Notes under the pieces: model-generated | Databases searched by the model: none | What the model saw: the letters and a program-made list of their open reading frames with translations, nothing else | What the model was told of the DNA's origin: nothing | Shown here: positions 21,832 through 32,674 of the stretch, in pieces | Layout: each line of letters opens with the position of its first letter | Numbering within the stretch: position 1 is the stretch's first letter | Source of the DNA: Cyclaneusma minus | Taxonomy: Eukaryota > Ascomycota > Leotiomycetes > Marthamycetales > Marthamycetaceae | Length of the DNA stretch: 64,000 bases | Direction: 5' to 3' | Assembly: GCA_037179335.1 (NCBI GenBank) | Contig: JAKZHN010000011.1 | Location: forward strand, 464,428-528,427 | Position numbers and translations under genes: made by a program

Positions 21832-23262
21832 GTGTTGCAAACACTTACATCAGTATCTGGTCTTCACGGATCTTCCTGCATCTGACCTGCTTTTGAGCAG
21901 TATCTCAGACGGAAATCTTTCTCTGCGGAGCGTGAAAGTGAGCAGATCTGGTTCGCCCGGGCTGCGTGGAATTACTTGGTACTCAAAAGTAGCTGACCGC
22001 GAAAAGATATCGCGTCTCTACATAATTTCCTTTGTGCGTTACGATCATGATAGAAAAGTGGACTGCTCTTTTCTTCTGCTCGTTCTTTAGAGACTGCTGC
22101 GCCACTGCTTTTCTTCTGATGGCTCTGCGGTTTTCTAGATTGGCGTTTCCAGTGGGCATGATGATCCATTCTGAACGTCAGACTCTTCGAAACGCAATAG
22201 CATGGTGGCTACAAGCCCCTGTGCGACCTCCTGAAACTCAAAAATTCAAAAAATTCAAAAACCTGCTGTCTTCCATGCTGTGACTGTGTATTTGTGAAGT
22301 TTGTCCATTCTTAAACTCAGCCACATGGTTCACATCCCAACCCACCCACCCCCTTCTAAAGGGAGGTGGATGAGCTGTAGGGATCATACTCGCTCTGCTG
22401 CATCAATGGACTTGCACAGAGACGCAACAGACTTCTAGTTGTACTTCCCGGCAGTGTTATTGAACGTCAGCTCGAAGCTGCTCCACTCGACCACCCCGAA
22501 TCTGATGAACGTTGGAGCAAGCAGCACTCTCTTTCTCGATTCTCGAAGATCAATGTCCGTCCAATTGAGCTGATCCAAGGCAGCAGACCGAGCAGAATCC
22601 TCCTAATCGGGAGGTGTCGGGCAGGACGGCACAGGAATGGCAAGTACGGCCTTCGTTCCTTCCTTCCTGGACAGCTTCGACCTCACGTGCCTGCCCAACC
22701 AAGGTAGGCGTTCGCACTGATTCCGCATCTCCAGTTTCTTCCCATCAGCCTTCCATCTTCGCCATCGCGCGGTGTCCTCGAGATTTCACACACCACGCCT
22801 CACGATCGATTACAAGCCGACGCCATTCCTGGACTCGACATCCTCGTGGGAGTCTCTACACCTCCACTTCTCTCGAATCCTCGCACATCTCTTCTCCGGC
22901 GTCGGAAACATCGGCAGCATATCTGTAGTTCGGACAGCCTTTCGAATTTGAGTGCTTCTGCATCGCAGCGTCTCTTCGTGCCTTCGACTGCCCTCGAGCC
23001 TGGTACCTGTCCAGTGCTCAACCTTGGGTCGGCTCCTTGGCATTACTTCTGCCCTCCGGCACTCGCAATTCCACCAAATTTGAGCTCGTGTTTCATCGCG
23101 AAGCATCCAATCTCACTGCCAGTATCTCCGCCGCACATCTTCTCCAGTCCCCCGAAATACACTCTGCCTGCTGGTACGGTTGCCAGCCACGAATATCGCC
23201 ACCGAATTTTCTCAGTGAAACCGCCCAGATCAGCTCATTGAATCCCACACTCCTCGCCCGCC
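21832..23262. other. Intergenic between eIF4A and coiled-coil gene
   Basis: The first part is the eIF4A 3' flank. The last 600 bp are rich in C and T and probably form the promoter and leader of the next gene. Short open frames there lack recognisable features. Confidence 0.45.
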
Positions 23263-25872
23263 ATGGACGCCCCCGACCAATACTTGGCCAAGGCGATCGT
23301 TTACGCCGTCAAGAACGAAATCAAAGGAATCGACCAACGGATAACAGAGCTCACGGAGCAGCTCCCCGAGGCTCAACGAACACTTACCAGTGAAAGGGAA
23401 GCTGTTCGGCAAGACCACGAGGTACTGAAAGCGGATAGAGAGTCGTTCCAGCAAAATGTGGCCAAGTACAATGAAGGGGTCCGGAAGCTCGCTGGAGTTG
23501 AAGGCGTTTGCGAGAATGACCATGCTGAGATTCGGGCAGCTGTCAAGGCTGTTGAGCGCGGTCGAGAGGAAGATAAGAAGAATATTGCGCTGCAGATCAG
23601 CTCTGGGGTCAGTGAGCTGGGACAATCGCTGAGGAGAGAGGCTGCTCAGTCGATCACGGAAGTCAAAGGCAGTGTTCAGACTCTGAGCACTGAAGGGGTC
23701 AGAGTGGAAGGGAAGGTGGATCTACACAAGTCGGAGTTGCAGGCTCAGATTCGTCTACTGGGGGAGCAGCTGAAGTCAGAGATGAAGGCAGAGATTACCA
23801 AGCAGCAAGAAGCTCTCAGGTTGGACAACAATAGCCTGAAAACGAGACTGGATTCCGCTGAGCAGGATGTGCGAGATATGCGAGGGAAGCTGGCCGTTGC
23901 GGAATACCAGCTTACGACCTCTGAGAAACGGTTCAAGGGTCTCGAAGACAAGTACGAGACGCTACAGAAGATTGTGGAGGAGAGCAAGGCCAACCATGAC
24001 CAGCTGGAGCGCCGTCTGGTTGAAGTGGAGATCACCCCTAAACAAGATTCCCAACAGGCCAGCGACGCCCTCTCCCTGCAAGTCGACACTTTGTCCAAGC
24101 AAGTTAATGCTGACCTGGACAAGCTACGCCAACGAATGACGTCGTTTGATACAGCCCAGAATATCCAGATTGATCGAGTCGATCGCATTGAAAAGAATCG
24201 CGAGACTGAAACGAGAGTTATCAATGCGCGGTTAGAAAAGATGACGGGTTCTGTGAGCACCCCTACTCAGATGTCAAACGAATACAAAACTTTGAAGAGC
24301 AGGGTCGAGAGCGTTGAGGGCGAGTGTAGGGGCTTGCAAGATGGAGCGAAGCAGACCAAGACGGACGTCGATGCCCAGCTGGACAAGCTCCGGCAACGGA
24401 TGACAGAGAGCGATGCCACCCGGAAAACTCACAGTGATAGACTGAAAGGTCTCGAAGACAACCACCAGATTGAGGTTGACTCGACCAAGGCGCGCCACGA
24501 AAACCTGGAGGAGCAGATGAGAATCCTTGCCCAGACGGCGGCGAACGAGTGCAAAGCTCTCAAGACTAAGATCGACACCATTGAAAGCGAGCATAAAGGC
24601 ATGCAAGATACAGTAAAGAAGACCAAGCCAGTGAAACAGAGCAAGTCAGAGCTTACAGCCCTGAAGACAGAAGCCAACAAACGGGCAGTCCTGGAAGGTA
24701 GAGTTCTGGCCCTTGAGGAAAAGGAACGCAAACATGCCGAAGGAGCGACGCAAACGAACTCTGATCTTAGGGATCTGGAGGGCCGGGTGACTACGAGTGA
24801 ACAGGTCTGTCTTGCTCTGGACCAGAGGCTTGAAGGTGTTAGCCAGACGCACAATGACTTGGCTACTTCCCTCGAATGTCGGTTCAACGGAATCAAGGAG
24901 GAGAATAAAAAGTTTACCCATATAGAGACGAGCTTGAATGATATTGGCAGAAGGATTGGAGCTCTGGAGGAGAAGGCTTTGGCCCCAGTATACACCCCAC
25001 CGATTATTAGAAGACCGGGACCGTCATCACGAAGCGCAGGAGCCAAAAAATCAAGTAACTCAGCACCACCGACCCAACCCAGCGCGAAGCCGCTACCCCA
25101 GAAGCTGGTCCAGCAGAATCATATCGGCCGAATGTCATCAGACCCGATCGCAAGGCTTCCCCTACCGGGTCCTTCAGCTGCGAGACCGTCCTTCAACCCA
25201 AGGCCTAACCCAGTCCCCCTGGGTACTGATGTCCATGAAATTCCGCCATCACCGGCAGTCGACAATCATTCGGCACCTCCAGCGGCTCAACCACTTAAGC
25301 GTAAAGCTGAGGCCGATCCCCCAGCGAGACATCAGCCTACGCGAGCTACGAAACGCCCTATGAACTACAAATTTATCTCCCGTACTTCTCTGCAAGGAGA
25401 TTCCGCGGCTCAAGAGACTGAGGCCGAAGGAAGCAATACCAAAGAAGTTAAAGCTGGAGCAGGCGAAGCCGGTAGAGATCACACCAACGAATCCAAATCT
25501 CGAGAAACTGAAGCCAAAGAAAGCCACACGGGTCTCTTGCCACAGATCAGCGCGCAGACATACCCAAAGCCCGAGCCGGCAACCAATCGAGACGATACCA
25601 CAAGCTCAGACTTATCCGATGCGCCACCTTCATCACCGCCTCGGAAGGAGCTCAAGCCACGCTTAAAGCTGTACTCAGGTGGCCGTATGTCCGCTGAGGC
25701 TCTGCAATCGAAAGGAGCGGCGAAGGCAAAGGTAGCGAAGACGCCAAAGACACCAACGAAGGCAGGAAAGGCAGCCGCTCGTTCATCAGGAGCGGGAGGG
25801 AAGAAGTATCCGCCGCTTAGAATGAGGGGGCAGACTAGCGAGCAATATGCGGCTGCGGCAAGGAGCTTGTAG
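23263..25872 (+). CDS. Long coiled-coil protein of unknown function
   Basis: Single-exon gene for 869 residues; I do not recognise the family. Residues about 10-570 are almost continuously heptad-like and rich in Glu, Lys, Gln and Leu, with no clear enzymatic motif. Two stretches repeat each other internally: LDKLRQRM...DR followed by RIE or LKGLE occurs near residues 285-310 and again near 370-395. From about residue 575 the chain becomes Pro/Ser/Ala-rich and probably disordered (PPIIRRPGPSSRS), and the end is basic (KAKVAKTPKTPTKAGKAAARSS). This layout suits a structural, cytoskeletal or chromatin-tethering protein, but that is inference. The start is the first ATG of the frame and sits in a reasonable context (GCCATGG). 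Confidence 0.8.
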   Translation: MDAPDQYLAKAIVYAVKNEIKGIDQRITELTEQLPEAQRTLTSEREAVRQDHEVLKADRESFQQNVAKYNEGVRKLAGVEGVCENDHAEIRAAVKAVERGREEDKKNIALQISSGVSELGQSLRREAAQSITEVKGSVQTLSTEGVRVEGKVDLHKSELQAQIRLLGEQLKSEMKAEITKQQEALRLDNNSLKTRLDSAEQDVRDMRGKLAVAEYQLTTSEKRFKGLEDKYETLQKIVEESKANHDQLERRLVEVEITPKQDSQQASDALSLQVDTLSKQVNADLDKLRQRMTSFDTAQNIQIDRVDRIEKNRETETRVINARLEKMTGSVSTPTQMSNEYKTLKSRVESVEGECRGLQDGAKQTKTDVDAQLDKLRQRMTESDATRKTHSDRLKGLEDNHQIEVDSTKARHENLEEQMRILAQTAANECKALKTKIDTIESEHKGMQDTVKKTKPVKQSKSELTALKTEANKRAVLEGRVLALEEKERKHAEGATQTNSDLRDLEGRVTTSEQVCLALDQRLEGVSQTHNDLATSLECRFNGIKEENKKFTHIETSLNDIGRRIGALEEKALAPVYTPPIIRRPGPSSRSAGAKKSSNSAPPTQPSAKPLPQKLVQQNHIGRMSSDPIARLPLPGPSAARPSFNPRPNPVPLGTDVHEIPPSPAVDNHSAPPAAQPLKRKAEADPPARHQPTRATKRPMNYKFISRTSLQGDSAAQETEAEGSNTKEVKAGAGEAGRDHTNESKSRETEAKESHTGLLPQISAQTYPKPEPATNRDDTTSSDLSDAPPSSPPRKELKPRLKLYSGGRMSAEALQSKGAAKAKVAKTPKTPTKAGKAAARSSGAGGKKYPPLRMRGQTSEQYAAAARSL

Positions 25873-26580
25873 GGGCGCGCTGGAGATGATGCAGAGCCCG
25901 AGTTATCCTTTGTGGCTGAGGTGTTTGCGTGAATTTGGGAGGCTGGATGGGGATGACGATGGTGATAGTTCTGGTGGGGAGGAAAGAGTGCTTGAGGGTT
26001 GGGATCTTGATTTCTGCCAGGATTTTGGAACGGTCGTGGCGTACACGAGAAGTCGAGGATGTGGAGGGGCAAAAGCGCTGTTTTTTGTTTGTGCTGACTC
26101 CTCGGAGGGACAGGCGCGGAGTTGCTCATATTGCTCACAACATGGTACTTGGGATGTTGGGAACTCTTGGGAGGGATTGCGGACACGAGCATTAACTTGC
26201 AGATTTTTACAGTTTGCGGGTATATACATAACTGTCTAAGGTATAGAAAATAAATTCTAGTTAGCTACCTAGCTAGCTTGTCCAAATCCATGAAAATCTA
26301 GCTATCAACGCAACGTTTATTGGCGGCGTTGTCGGTGCGTGGTGTCAGGCAGAGAATGTTCAAGAGTTCCGGCCACACATATTTGCAAAAGAAGAGGTAC
26401 TGGCCTCCAGCCTCGGTCAGGTATTTACGAAGCCGAGTGACTAGCTGGTTGCGTCGTTACAGGAGGTGCTTCGATCATGTAAAGCAGAAGCTGTTCTGAG
26501 CTTTCCTGACGGTGGGATGGCGACTCGGACCCGAGCTCGTGCATTTAGAAAAACATGATTTTTTCCCGGTCATCACTCCG

Positions 26581-26612
26581 GGTCGGGCTCGATGCCACTG
26601 TGCCACGAATCC
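26581..26612 (-). other. tRNA-Trp-like 5' half fragment, copy 1
   Basis: The minus strand reads GGATTCGTGGCACAGTGGCA then TCGAGCCCGACC, resembling the acceptor strand, A box and D arm of a eukaryotic tRNA-Trp (TGGCGCAATGG-type A box). No T arm or 3' half follows, so it is not a working tRNA gene. A SINE head or pseudo-tRNA are possible. Confidence 0.35.
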
Positions 26613-26910
26613 TGTTTTCTTTTCTTTTTTGATGGAGTCGGAGGGGCTGTTGGTGATCCATGGGGGAAGGTGGGAAGGTGGGGGAAGGAAGCGTGGCTTT
26701 TGGTTTGGGAAATATTGGACGCACGAAAAAAGAGGATTCCCCGACTTGACTCCCCGACTTGACTCAGATGTTGCGTTGGTGCGTATTTCTCGATCATCAG
26801 AGGGACATCTCCCGTAGGAGCTCCGCCCTCCTGGCGATAATAAATACTTGCATAGATGGATATCTGGCTTCTCAGCCAACCGATCTCAATTTTTTCAACA
26901 ATCATCACAT

Positions 26911-26944
26911 CAAGTCGGGCACGCTACCATTGCGCCATGAATCC
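26911..26944 (-). other. tRNA-Trp-like 5' half fragment, copy 2
   Basis: The minus strand reads GGATTCATGGCGCAATGGTA then GCGTGCCCGACTTG, a better match to the tRNA-Trp 5' half than copy 1. The CCA anticodon is missing and no B box (GGTTCGANTCC) follows. It lies 332 bp from copy 1. Confidence 0.4.
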
Positions 26945-27221
26945 TGTGCTGTTTGAGGAATAATGACTGTCTTTTTGCGCTGATGAGTGTGCACACTGTG
27001 TGGAGGGAAGGTGGGGGAAGAGTGGCTGCTGTTTTGGGGAGGAGCGGACCTGGGCATGTCACGTGGGCGCCACAGACCGAAGCCGCGACAGCAGCTATGC
27101 ATTCATCTTGGTCAGGAGAAGCCCCCTCAGTTGAATGGTGTTGCCTACCGGAGGGTAGACTAGTGCGCTACTGTAGACGACCAGATGGTAAATAGTCTTC
27201 GATCCCCTAACTTTCGTTCAC

Positions 27222-27259
<38 letters not shown>

Positions 27260-28018
27260 AGTTAGTCTTCCGTAAATCCAAGAATTTCACCTCTGACAAC
27301 GGAATACTGATGCCCCCGACTATCCCTAGCGGTCTCCATACAATCGCAGACAAGCACAACCCTCTAAACGCCGTCCACCTTCTGTCGCAAACATCCCGTC
27401 AGTTCCCTCCAAACCAAGCAACAGAGGCTCTGCGCAACCAGCAAGCCAGCAAGCCACCAAGAGAATCCCTGTTCGAATGTCACGAGGAAGCCGGCCGCGA
27501 CTCAGGGGCCGTGGGATGTGAGTTGTTGGGAGGCTGAGAACTGTGCTTATGAGGAGGGACATTCCGATGAACACAAATCTCCAGAAAGAAGGGTCCTCAT
27601 TTCCGTGAATAACCACTAATCGTCAGATGTGTTATTATCACGAGCCTCCTTTGTTCAGGAAACCCTTCGGGAATGATTTGGGAATGTGTAGGGATACGAC
27701 ATTCGAGACTACTTGATTCCGAGGAAACAGCCTCACAAATGCACAAACGCAGATCGAGAAAGAATCAGGAAACAAGCAAAGTACATGTATCTGCATTAGG
27801 TATGCTCAGAACGCGCCTTTTGCACATCGCTATGTGTATCTAACCTCGCAAGAAAGCACAAACGAAAACGCACCACCAGCTTCATGCACTTCAACATCCC
27901 CACTTCGCCACCATCCCTTCCCCCCCTCCATGAACCCACAAAAAGCATCCCATTCCCAAACTATATCTCAGACCTCCTATTTACTCTTCCCCTCTCTCCA
28001 TCCACCACCCTCACAACA

Positions 28019-30079
28019 TCATATATAGTCCGTCATAGTCCCATCCGGACTCTGATCCACCGTCCCCACAAACTGAATCTTCTTCCTCAGACTCTCCCTC
28101 CTCCTCTCCGCCCTCACCTCCTCACTCCCCCCCACCCTTCCCAACGTCAATTTCTCCATCCCCTTTTCCATGCCCCCAACCATCTTATTCTTCACACCCT
28201 TCAACACCCCACCGCTTTTCGCTCCACTACTATGATGACTAGACGCCGTCCTACTCAATTCACTCGCCGAACTCTCTCCCCCACTCGAAAACCTCCGCAA
28301 TTCATGCACACCATTATATCCCTCCTTGCGTCTCGCCTTCGCAGCAGCCAGATTCGCCTCCCTCTCCGTATCACTCAGCGGATCCTCAAACGTATACGGC
28401 TGCTTGACCTTCTTTTCCTTCTTCGGCTTGCCCGACTTCTCGGTCGGAGGAAACGGCGATTTGAGAGGATGTTTTCCCGTCGCCCAGCCCTTGACTTTGC
28501 TCAAGTTGGAAAGCTTTTCCGGTACGTGTTTGCGCGCTGCCACTTGCTCGGGATCTAGCACGACGAAGCTGGAACTCAGTCGATGCGCTGTGGTGGGACT
28601 AGATGTCGGTCCGCTGTTGTTGTTCACGTTGTGGAAAAACTGGGTTGTAGACGAGCTGGAGGAATTGCGTGTGTCTTTTGAGCTGGAGCGGAGATGCAAG
28701 TGTGAACCGATGACATTCTTGGTTTGTTGTAACCTGCTTTGGCTGCTGGACAGGTCTTCGTCGTCGGAGCTGCTGTCGTCGAAGAAACTGCTGGGGCGGT
28801 TGTCGGGAATGGCGGGGCGTTTGGGGGGAAGTGAGAGGGGACGCGGCATCAAAGCTTCTTCGTAGGAACGAACGGAGTGGAATTCTCGCTGTTGAGGGAA
28901 AGCTTCCTGTTGAGGACGCGGAGTGTTGAGGTCGAGTTCGTTGGACTGGGAACCGGCGGTGTTGGTGGACCATTCGGCGGGCGCGGGGCGCGGTGCTCCT
29001 GTCCATTCGCTGGATTCGGGACGTGGTGTGCCATCCACATCATCGAAGACTGAGCGCAGTTGAACGTTGGGATAGGAGGAGGACATGCCCATAGGTGATT
29101 CAACATAGGCGGAGTCGTGGAAGGTGCTTGATGATTGTTCTTCTGGGCTGTTCATTTCATATTTGCCCCAAGAACTCGTCTTCGTGGCTTTGGGCACCAT
29201 AGTTGGTCGCTCGACTTGGTGGTTGCTGTATTCTGAGCGGACTGGTGAGCCGCGCGCTGGAGAATTGTTGTTGGCATTGCGGTTGTAGAAAGTAGGAGGA
29301 AGAAATTGCTCGACTGTGGGACTCTTTGCACTTCTTCGCGAATTGCGAAGGTCGCTCATGGAGTTCATGGGTGAGGACTCGGGGGATACTCCGTATTCAT
29401 CTTCGGCGCGGCTGTAGACGCTGGATGCGGTGCTGCTGATTGAGTCGCCGCGACGGAGAGAGCCTGAGTAGGCGGACTCGCGACGCAAGTTGTCGATCTC
29501 CCTGTCGACGAAGGAGCGGCGGCTACTGGGACGGATCGAAGTAACACTGTCGTTCGTAACATCATGACCTGTGAGTTGAGCGAGCTTGTTCTTTCTTCTG
29601 GTTTGTGGCTGGTACTCGTTGCCGAGCATCTGCGCGAGCTTCTTGGATGAACGGCTGGACGACATGTGCTTCTTCGTATCTCCACGCTTGAGCCTCTCGA
29701 TGGAATTGGAGCTCGAGTGCGTGGACTGCGTAGACCGCGATGCCTGAGAGAACTGGGAGTTCCTTTGGTCATCTCGCGGGTAGGACAGTCTCTCCGAGTT
29801 CGACGTGTTGGAGAACTTGGAGTCGCGCTGGCTTTCCCTCGAGTAGGCCCTGTCTGGTGATCTGACGGGTATGGGTGGCAATGCTTTGACCGAGTAGCGT
29901 GCTTGCGAGTTGCGCACTTCAGAGTCTCGATTCTGGTAAATGTCGGCTTCAGTAGGAGAGTCCTCCCAGCTGAAGGCTGAAGTCCTGCGTTCTGGCTCCA
30001 TATCCTCCAGTTGCGCCTGGTTGAGTTGCATCCTCGCGTTCGCCGCCTGTTCCTCCATGTATCTCTCGAGCGCACTCAT
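28019..30079 (-). CDS. Intrinsically disordered fungal protein, unknown function
   Basis: Single-exon gene for 686 residues; family not recognised. A short helical N-terminus (MSALERYMEEQAANARMQ) is followed by about 550 residues dominated by Ser, Arg, Pro, Asn and Gln. Clusters such as RRSFVDREIDNLRRES, SSWGKY and LSLPPKRPAIPDNRP look like possible sites for kinases and SH3 or 14-3-3 partners. The C-terminal 150 residues are more ordered: VVLDPEQVAARKHVPEKL, KVKGWATGKHPLKSPF, a lysine-rich patch and LRKKIQFVGTVDQSP, probably the conserved core. No membrane segment or signal peptide is seen. A regulatory or scaffold role is plausible but not shown. Confidence 0.75.
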   Translation of the reverse strand: MSALERYMEEQAANARMQLNQAQLEDMEPERRTSAFSWEDSPTEADIYQNRDSEVRNSQARYSVKALPPIPVRSPDRAYSRESQRDSKFSNTSNSERLSYPRDDQRNSQFSQASRSTQSTHSSSNSIERLKRGDTKKHMSSSRSSKKLAQMLGNEYQPQTRRKNKLAQLTGHDVTNDSVTSIRPSSRRSFVDREIDNLRRESAYSGSLRRGDSISSTASSVYSRAEDEYGVSPESSPMNSMSDLRNSRRSAKSPTVEQFLPPTFYNRNANNNSPARGSPVRSEYSNHQVERPTMVPKATKTSSWGKYEMNSPEEQSSSTFHDSAYVESPMGMSSSYPNVQLRSVFDDVDGTPRPESSEWTGAPRPAPAEWSTNTAGSQSNELDLNTPRPQQEAFPQQREFHSVRSYEEALMPRPLSLPPKRPAIPDNRPSSFFDDSSSDDEDLSSSQSRLQQTKNVIGSHLHLRSSSKDTRNSSSSSTTQFFHNVNNNSGPTSSPTTAHRLSSSFVVLDPEQVAARKHVPEKLSNLSKVKGWATGKHPLKSPFPPTEKSGKPKKEKKVKQPYTFEDPLSDTEREANLAAAKARRKEGYNGVHELRRFSSGGESSASELSRTASSHHSSGAKSGGVLKGVKNKMVGGMEKGMEKLTLGRVGGSEEVRAERRRESLRKKIQFVGTVDQSPDGTMTDYI

Positions 30080-30488
30080 GGTGACTGGCGCCGGGAGTGT
30101 ATTTGGTGATTTGGGATTGCGTCCTTGTGTGGGGATTGATCAAAGAAGTTGTCGATGCGGAAATGTAGTAAGCACCGAGGCCGAGTGTCGACAAAGAAAT
30201 TTGGTGAAGGAAGTTGTGGGAGGAAGAGATCACAAAGATTGGGTCGAGCCGCAGGAAGAATTTGGAATTCTCGAAGATGATTGTTCTATTGTTGCGTGAA
30301 TGAAGTGCAGCACAAAGAGGCGCCCACTCCGTCAATTAGAGATGCCATTCGCGCCCTGTTGTCCGCCAAACACAATGGCATATAATGAAGAGCTGCGCCC
30401 TAACGCCAACCCAGTCAAGCGACAAGAAAGTGACTGAATGGGGAAATTTCCTCCGTGTGATGCGATTCAGCCCGGCTTCTCGAAGCAT
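30080..30488. other. 5' flank of disordered-protein gene and 3' flank of TUDOR-like gene
   Basis: No further gene is seen. Both neighbours are on the minus strand; the 409 bp hold the promoter of the disordered-protein gene. Confidence 0.4.
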
Positions 30489-30863
30489 TCACTCCTTGTC
30501 CTGATTTTCCAGCGTGCCCGGATTATGAGCCACCTGATGACCGTGTTGATCGTGAAAGAGGACCTGGTGAAGGAAAATGACCGTCTCAGCAAATTTTGCT
30601 CAGCGTTGACTTTTTTCTTTTTCCTTTCTTCTCGATAGCACGACTCACCTTGGGGGGATTCTTCACACCTTCAGCTTTGGCTTCCTCCTGCGACATGACG
30701 ACCTTGTCGACCTGAGAAGGGGGTTTAGTCCAGTACAAGAAAGATGACAATAGAGACTTCAGCTTCTTACTTCACCCTCGTGTCTTCCCCCTCGGACTTT
30801 CGTGTAGACGTGATCGCCCTCGTTGATAGGCTCGCCCTCCTTGTCATTCACCTGGCCAGACAT
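30489..30863 (-). CDS. Hypervirulence-associated TUDOR-domain protein (small, spliced)
   Basis: Three short exons on the minus strand, 30863-30771, 30711-30649 and 30563-30489, encode 76 residues. Both introns have consensus ends (GTAAGA...CAG and GTGAGT...CAG) and fall between codons. The product starts MSGQVNDKEGEPINEGDHVY, contains TKVRGGRHEGEVDKVV and ends with VLFHDQHGHQVAHNPGTLEN, the pattern of the small DUF2945 / hypervirulence-associated TUDOR family common in fungi and bacteria. The fold is a compact beta barrel; the molecular role is unknown. The gene is divergent from the Nudix gene, with 276 bp between the two start codons. Exons this short are easily missed by gene callers. Confidence 0.88.
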
Positions 30864-31139
30864 GTTGACTCCTTGAGTATCTTGAGCTTGTTGCACTTGC
30901 AAAGCCCGAGTCTCTGTGGTTTTCAAGGACTTTTATATCCACGAGTCGACGTTTTCACTCGTTTTCACTGTCTCTAGTCCATGACCCAAGGTAACACAAA
31001 AGCTAAACCCCGTGACGTCAAGCCGAGGCTAAGCGGGCCGGAGTCTTGGCGCCAGCCTTTCCCCACATGCCCAAGCCTCAGCTTTCCCAGACGTCAACCT
31101 CCTACGATACTTATCCTTAAAGTACTTTCTGGTGAAACC
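30864..31139. promoter_or_regulatory. Shared divergent promoter, TUDOR-like / Nudix
   Basis: The 276 bp between the two start codons must contain both promoters. GTGACGTCA, a CRE/ATF-type site, lies at about 31012-31020. No clear TATA box is seen for either gene. Confidence 0.5.
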
Positions 31140-32674
31140 ATGAGCAGTCAGGAGCACATCACAGACAGCAACAATGTGACTGACAAGCCCGAGCTGAGCG
31201 ACTCTGAAATCGCCGAATTCATCGACTCCATCCGCGACTCCAGCAGCGAATACGATCGGGATTATTGGGACGCTTCCACAATGGCCCCTCTAAGTCCTGC
31301 CTCGGTGGTAAAGTATTCCAGCTCTCATTACGCTCTGTCTATGAACCATCAGCCTCCGTCGCACAGTCACACAATCGCACAATCACACAGTCGTTCGCTC
31401 ACTCCCCTATCCCTCACCTCTCTTCCGGCCCTCCCGGATTCAAACCCAGAAGCTAACATCCATCCTTCACAGCGCGCGCTCAACCGTCTTCGCACCTACA
31501 CCCCACCCCCTTTCCCAACCTGGTCCTCCCTCCCCCTAACCCGCCGCGCCGCCGTCCTCATCCTCCTCTACGCCTCCTCCACCGGCTCCCTCCGCTGCGT
31601 CGTCACAATGCGCTCCTCCAACATGCGCTCCTATTCTGGACATGCCGCCTTCCCTGGCGGCCACGCGGATACCCTCTCCGAGACCCCCTATCAAATAGCA
31701 CGTCGGGAAGCCTACGAAGAGATAGGCCTACCTGCCGATGACAAAAAAATACCAAAACCGTTCAGGATAGAGAAATTATGTGAAATGCCACATAGTTTTG
31801 CTTATACGGAAATTGCTGTGAGGCCTGTGGTGGCGTTCTTGCATAATGATGTGAAGGATGATACAAATACGGATGGGAAGCCAGGGAAAGAAGACAATGT
31901 TCCCACTGTGGAGAATAGTCTCATTCCGAGACTGGATGCGAAGGAAGTAGCAGCGGTTTTCTCGGCCCCTTTCCACAACTTCCTCATCTGCAACGACGAA
32001 ATTCCTCCTCATCTTACAACAAATGCCGAGAAGGAGAAGTATAAAAAGAGTCTGCCGCCAGGGAAATGGTATGAAGGTGAATGGATCAATAGTGAGCGCG
32101 TGAATGGCGGGAGGTGGAAGATGCATAATTTCTATGTGCCGGTAAATAACCAGCGGGTTACAAAACCACGAGATAAGAAAAGCAAAGATACGAAAGAGAC
32201 GGTTGAGAAATTGGAAAGTATTGAGAAGATTGAGAAGATTGAGGATGGTGATGAGAAGAGAGGTGCACTGGGTAGAAAAGAGGGTGAGAAAGATGGGGTG
32301 GGCGAGGAAGGACGGTATAAGGTCTGGGGTATGACGGGACGTATGGTGGTTGATTGTGCAAGGCTTGCCTATGGGGAGGAGCCGGAGTTTGAGGTTCGTT
32401 CAATCCGTTTGCTTTCTTCTCTATCTCCCTGCCTCACTCCCTGCTCCGCACATCTACCTTACCTTACCTATACCTTGTCTGTGATTGATGAATGAGAAAT
32501 GAGAGATGATGGGCTGACATGCTCGATGACCGATAGCATAACTCGCATATTGGCGACGAAGAAAGAATCAAGTTCCTATACGAGCAAGGCAGATTGCCAG
32601 AGAAGACGAGGAAGCAGCCGGATTCGCAGAGCGCGAAGGCAATGGGGGAGAAGGCTGATAGCGCGAAGATATGA
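31140..32674 (+). CDS. PCD1: Coenzyme A diphosphatase, Nudix family (Pcd1-like)
   Basis: Hydrolyses CoA or oxidised CoA to 4'-phosphopantetheine and 3',5'-ADP, usually in peroxisomes. Three exons: 31140-31307, 31473-32393 and 32537-32674, giving 408 residues. The core RRAAVLILLYA is followed by the CoA-Nudix signature VTMRSSNMRSYSGHAAFPGG and the Nudix box GGHAD...ARREAYEEIGL (residues about 116-141), with the usual RE..EE metal ligands. The last exon supplies HNSHIGDEERIKFLYEQGRL, the family C-terminus, which is only reached by splicing from GAG at 32393 to CAT at 32537. Intron 1 is 165 bp and stays open in frame, so an unspliced isoform could be made. A Lys/Glu-rich insert of about 60 residues (KEGEKDGVGEE) is longer than in yeast. 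No PTS1 is seen at the end (ADSAKI). An upstream in-frame ATG at 30981 is considered unlikely. Confidence 0.88.

Larger units (their letters stand above)
25873..28018. other. Intergenic, 2.1 kb
   Basis: No protein gene is supported. It contains two tRNA-Trp-like 5' fragments on the minus strand (separate entries), each followed on the plus strand by a G-rich GTGGGGGAAG stretch, suggesting a diverged tandem repeat with a period of about 332 bp. The right end is the 3' flank of the next minus-strand gene. Confidence 0.4.

Noticed and set aside
20764..21840. Long open frame (358 codons) on the minus strand across eIF4A
   Set aside because: It mirrors the eIF4A exons, crosses intron 4, has a His/Asp/Leu/Val-rich composition without domains, and is explained by strong codon bias of the sense gene.
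22614..22928. Possible gene upstream of the coiled-coil protein
   Set aside because: The Ser/Thr/Arg-rich frame has no features and lies in C/T-rich leader-like sequence.
28326..28865. Plus-strand frame of 179 codons opposite the disordered protein
   Set aside because: The minus-strand frame is 686 codons with coherent composition; the plus frame is a shadow.
30981..31139. Upstream in-frame ATG for the Nudix gene
   Set aside because: It would extend the protein by 53 residues without family support and use up the divergent promoter region; the ATG at 31140 fits better.
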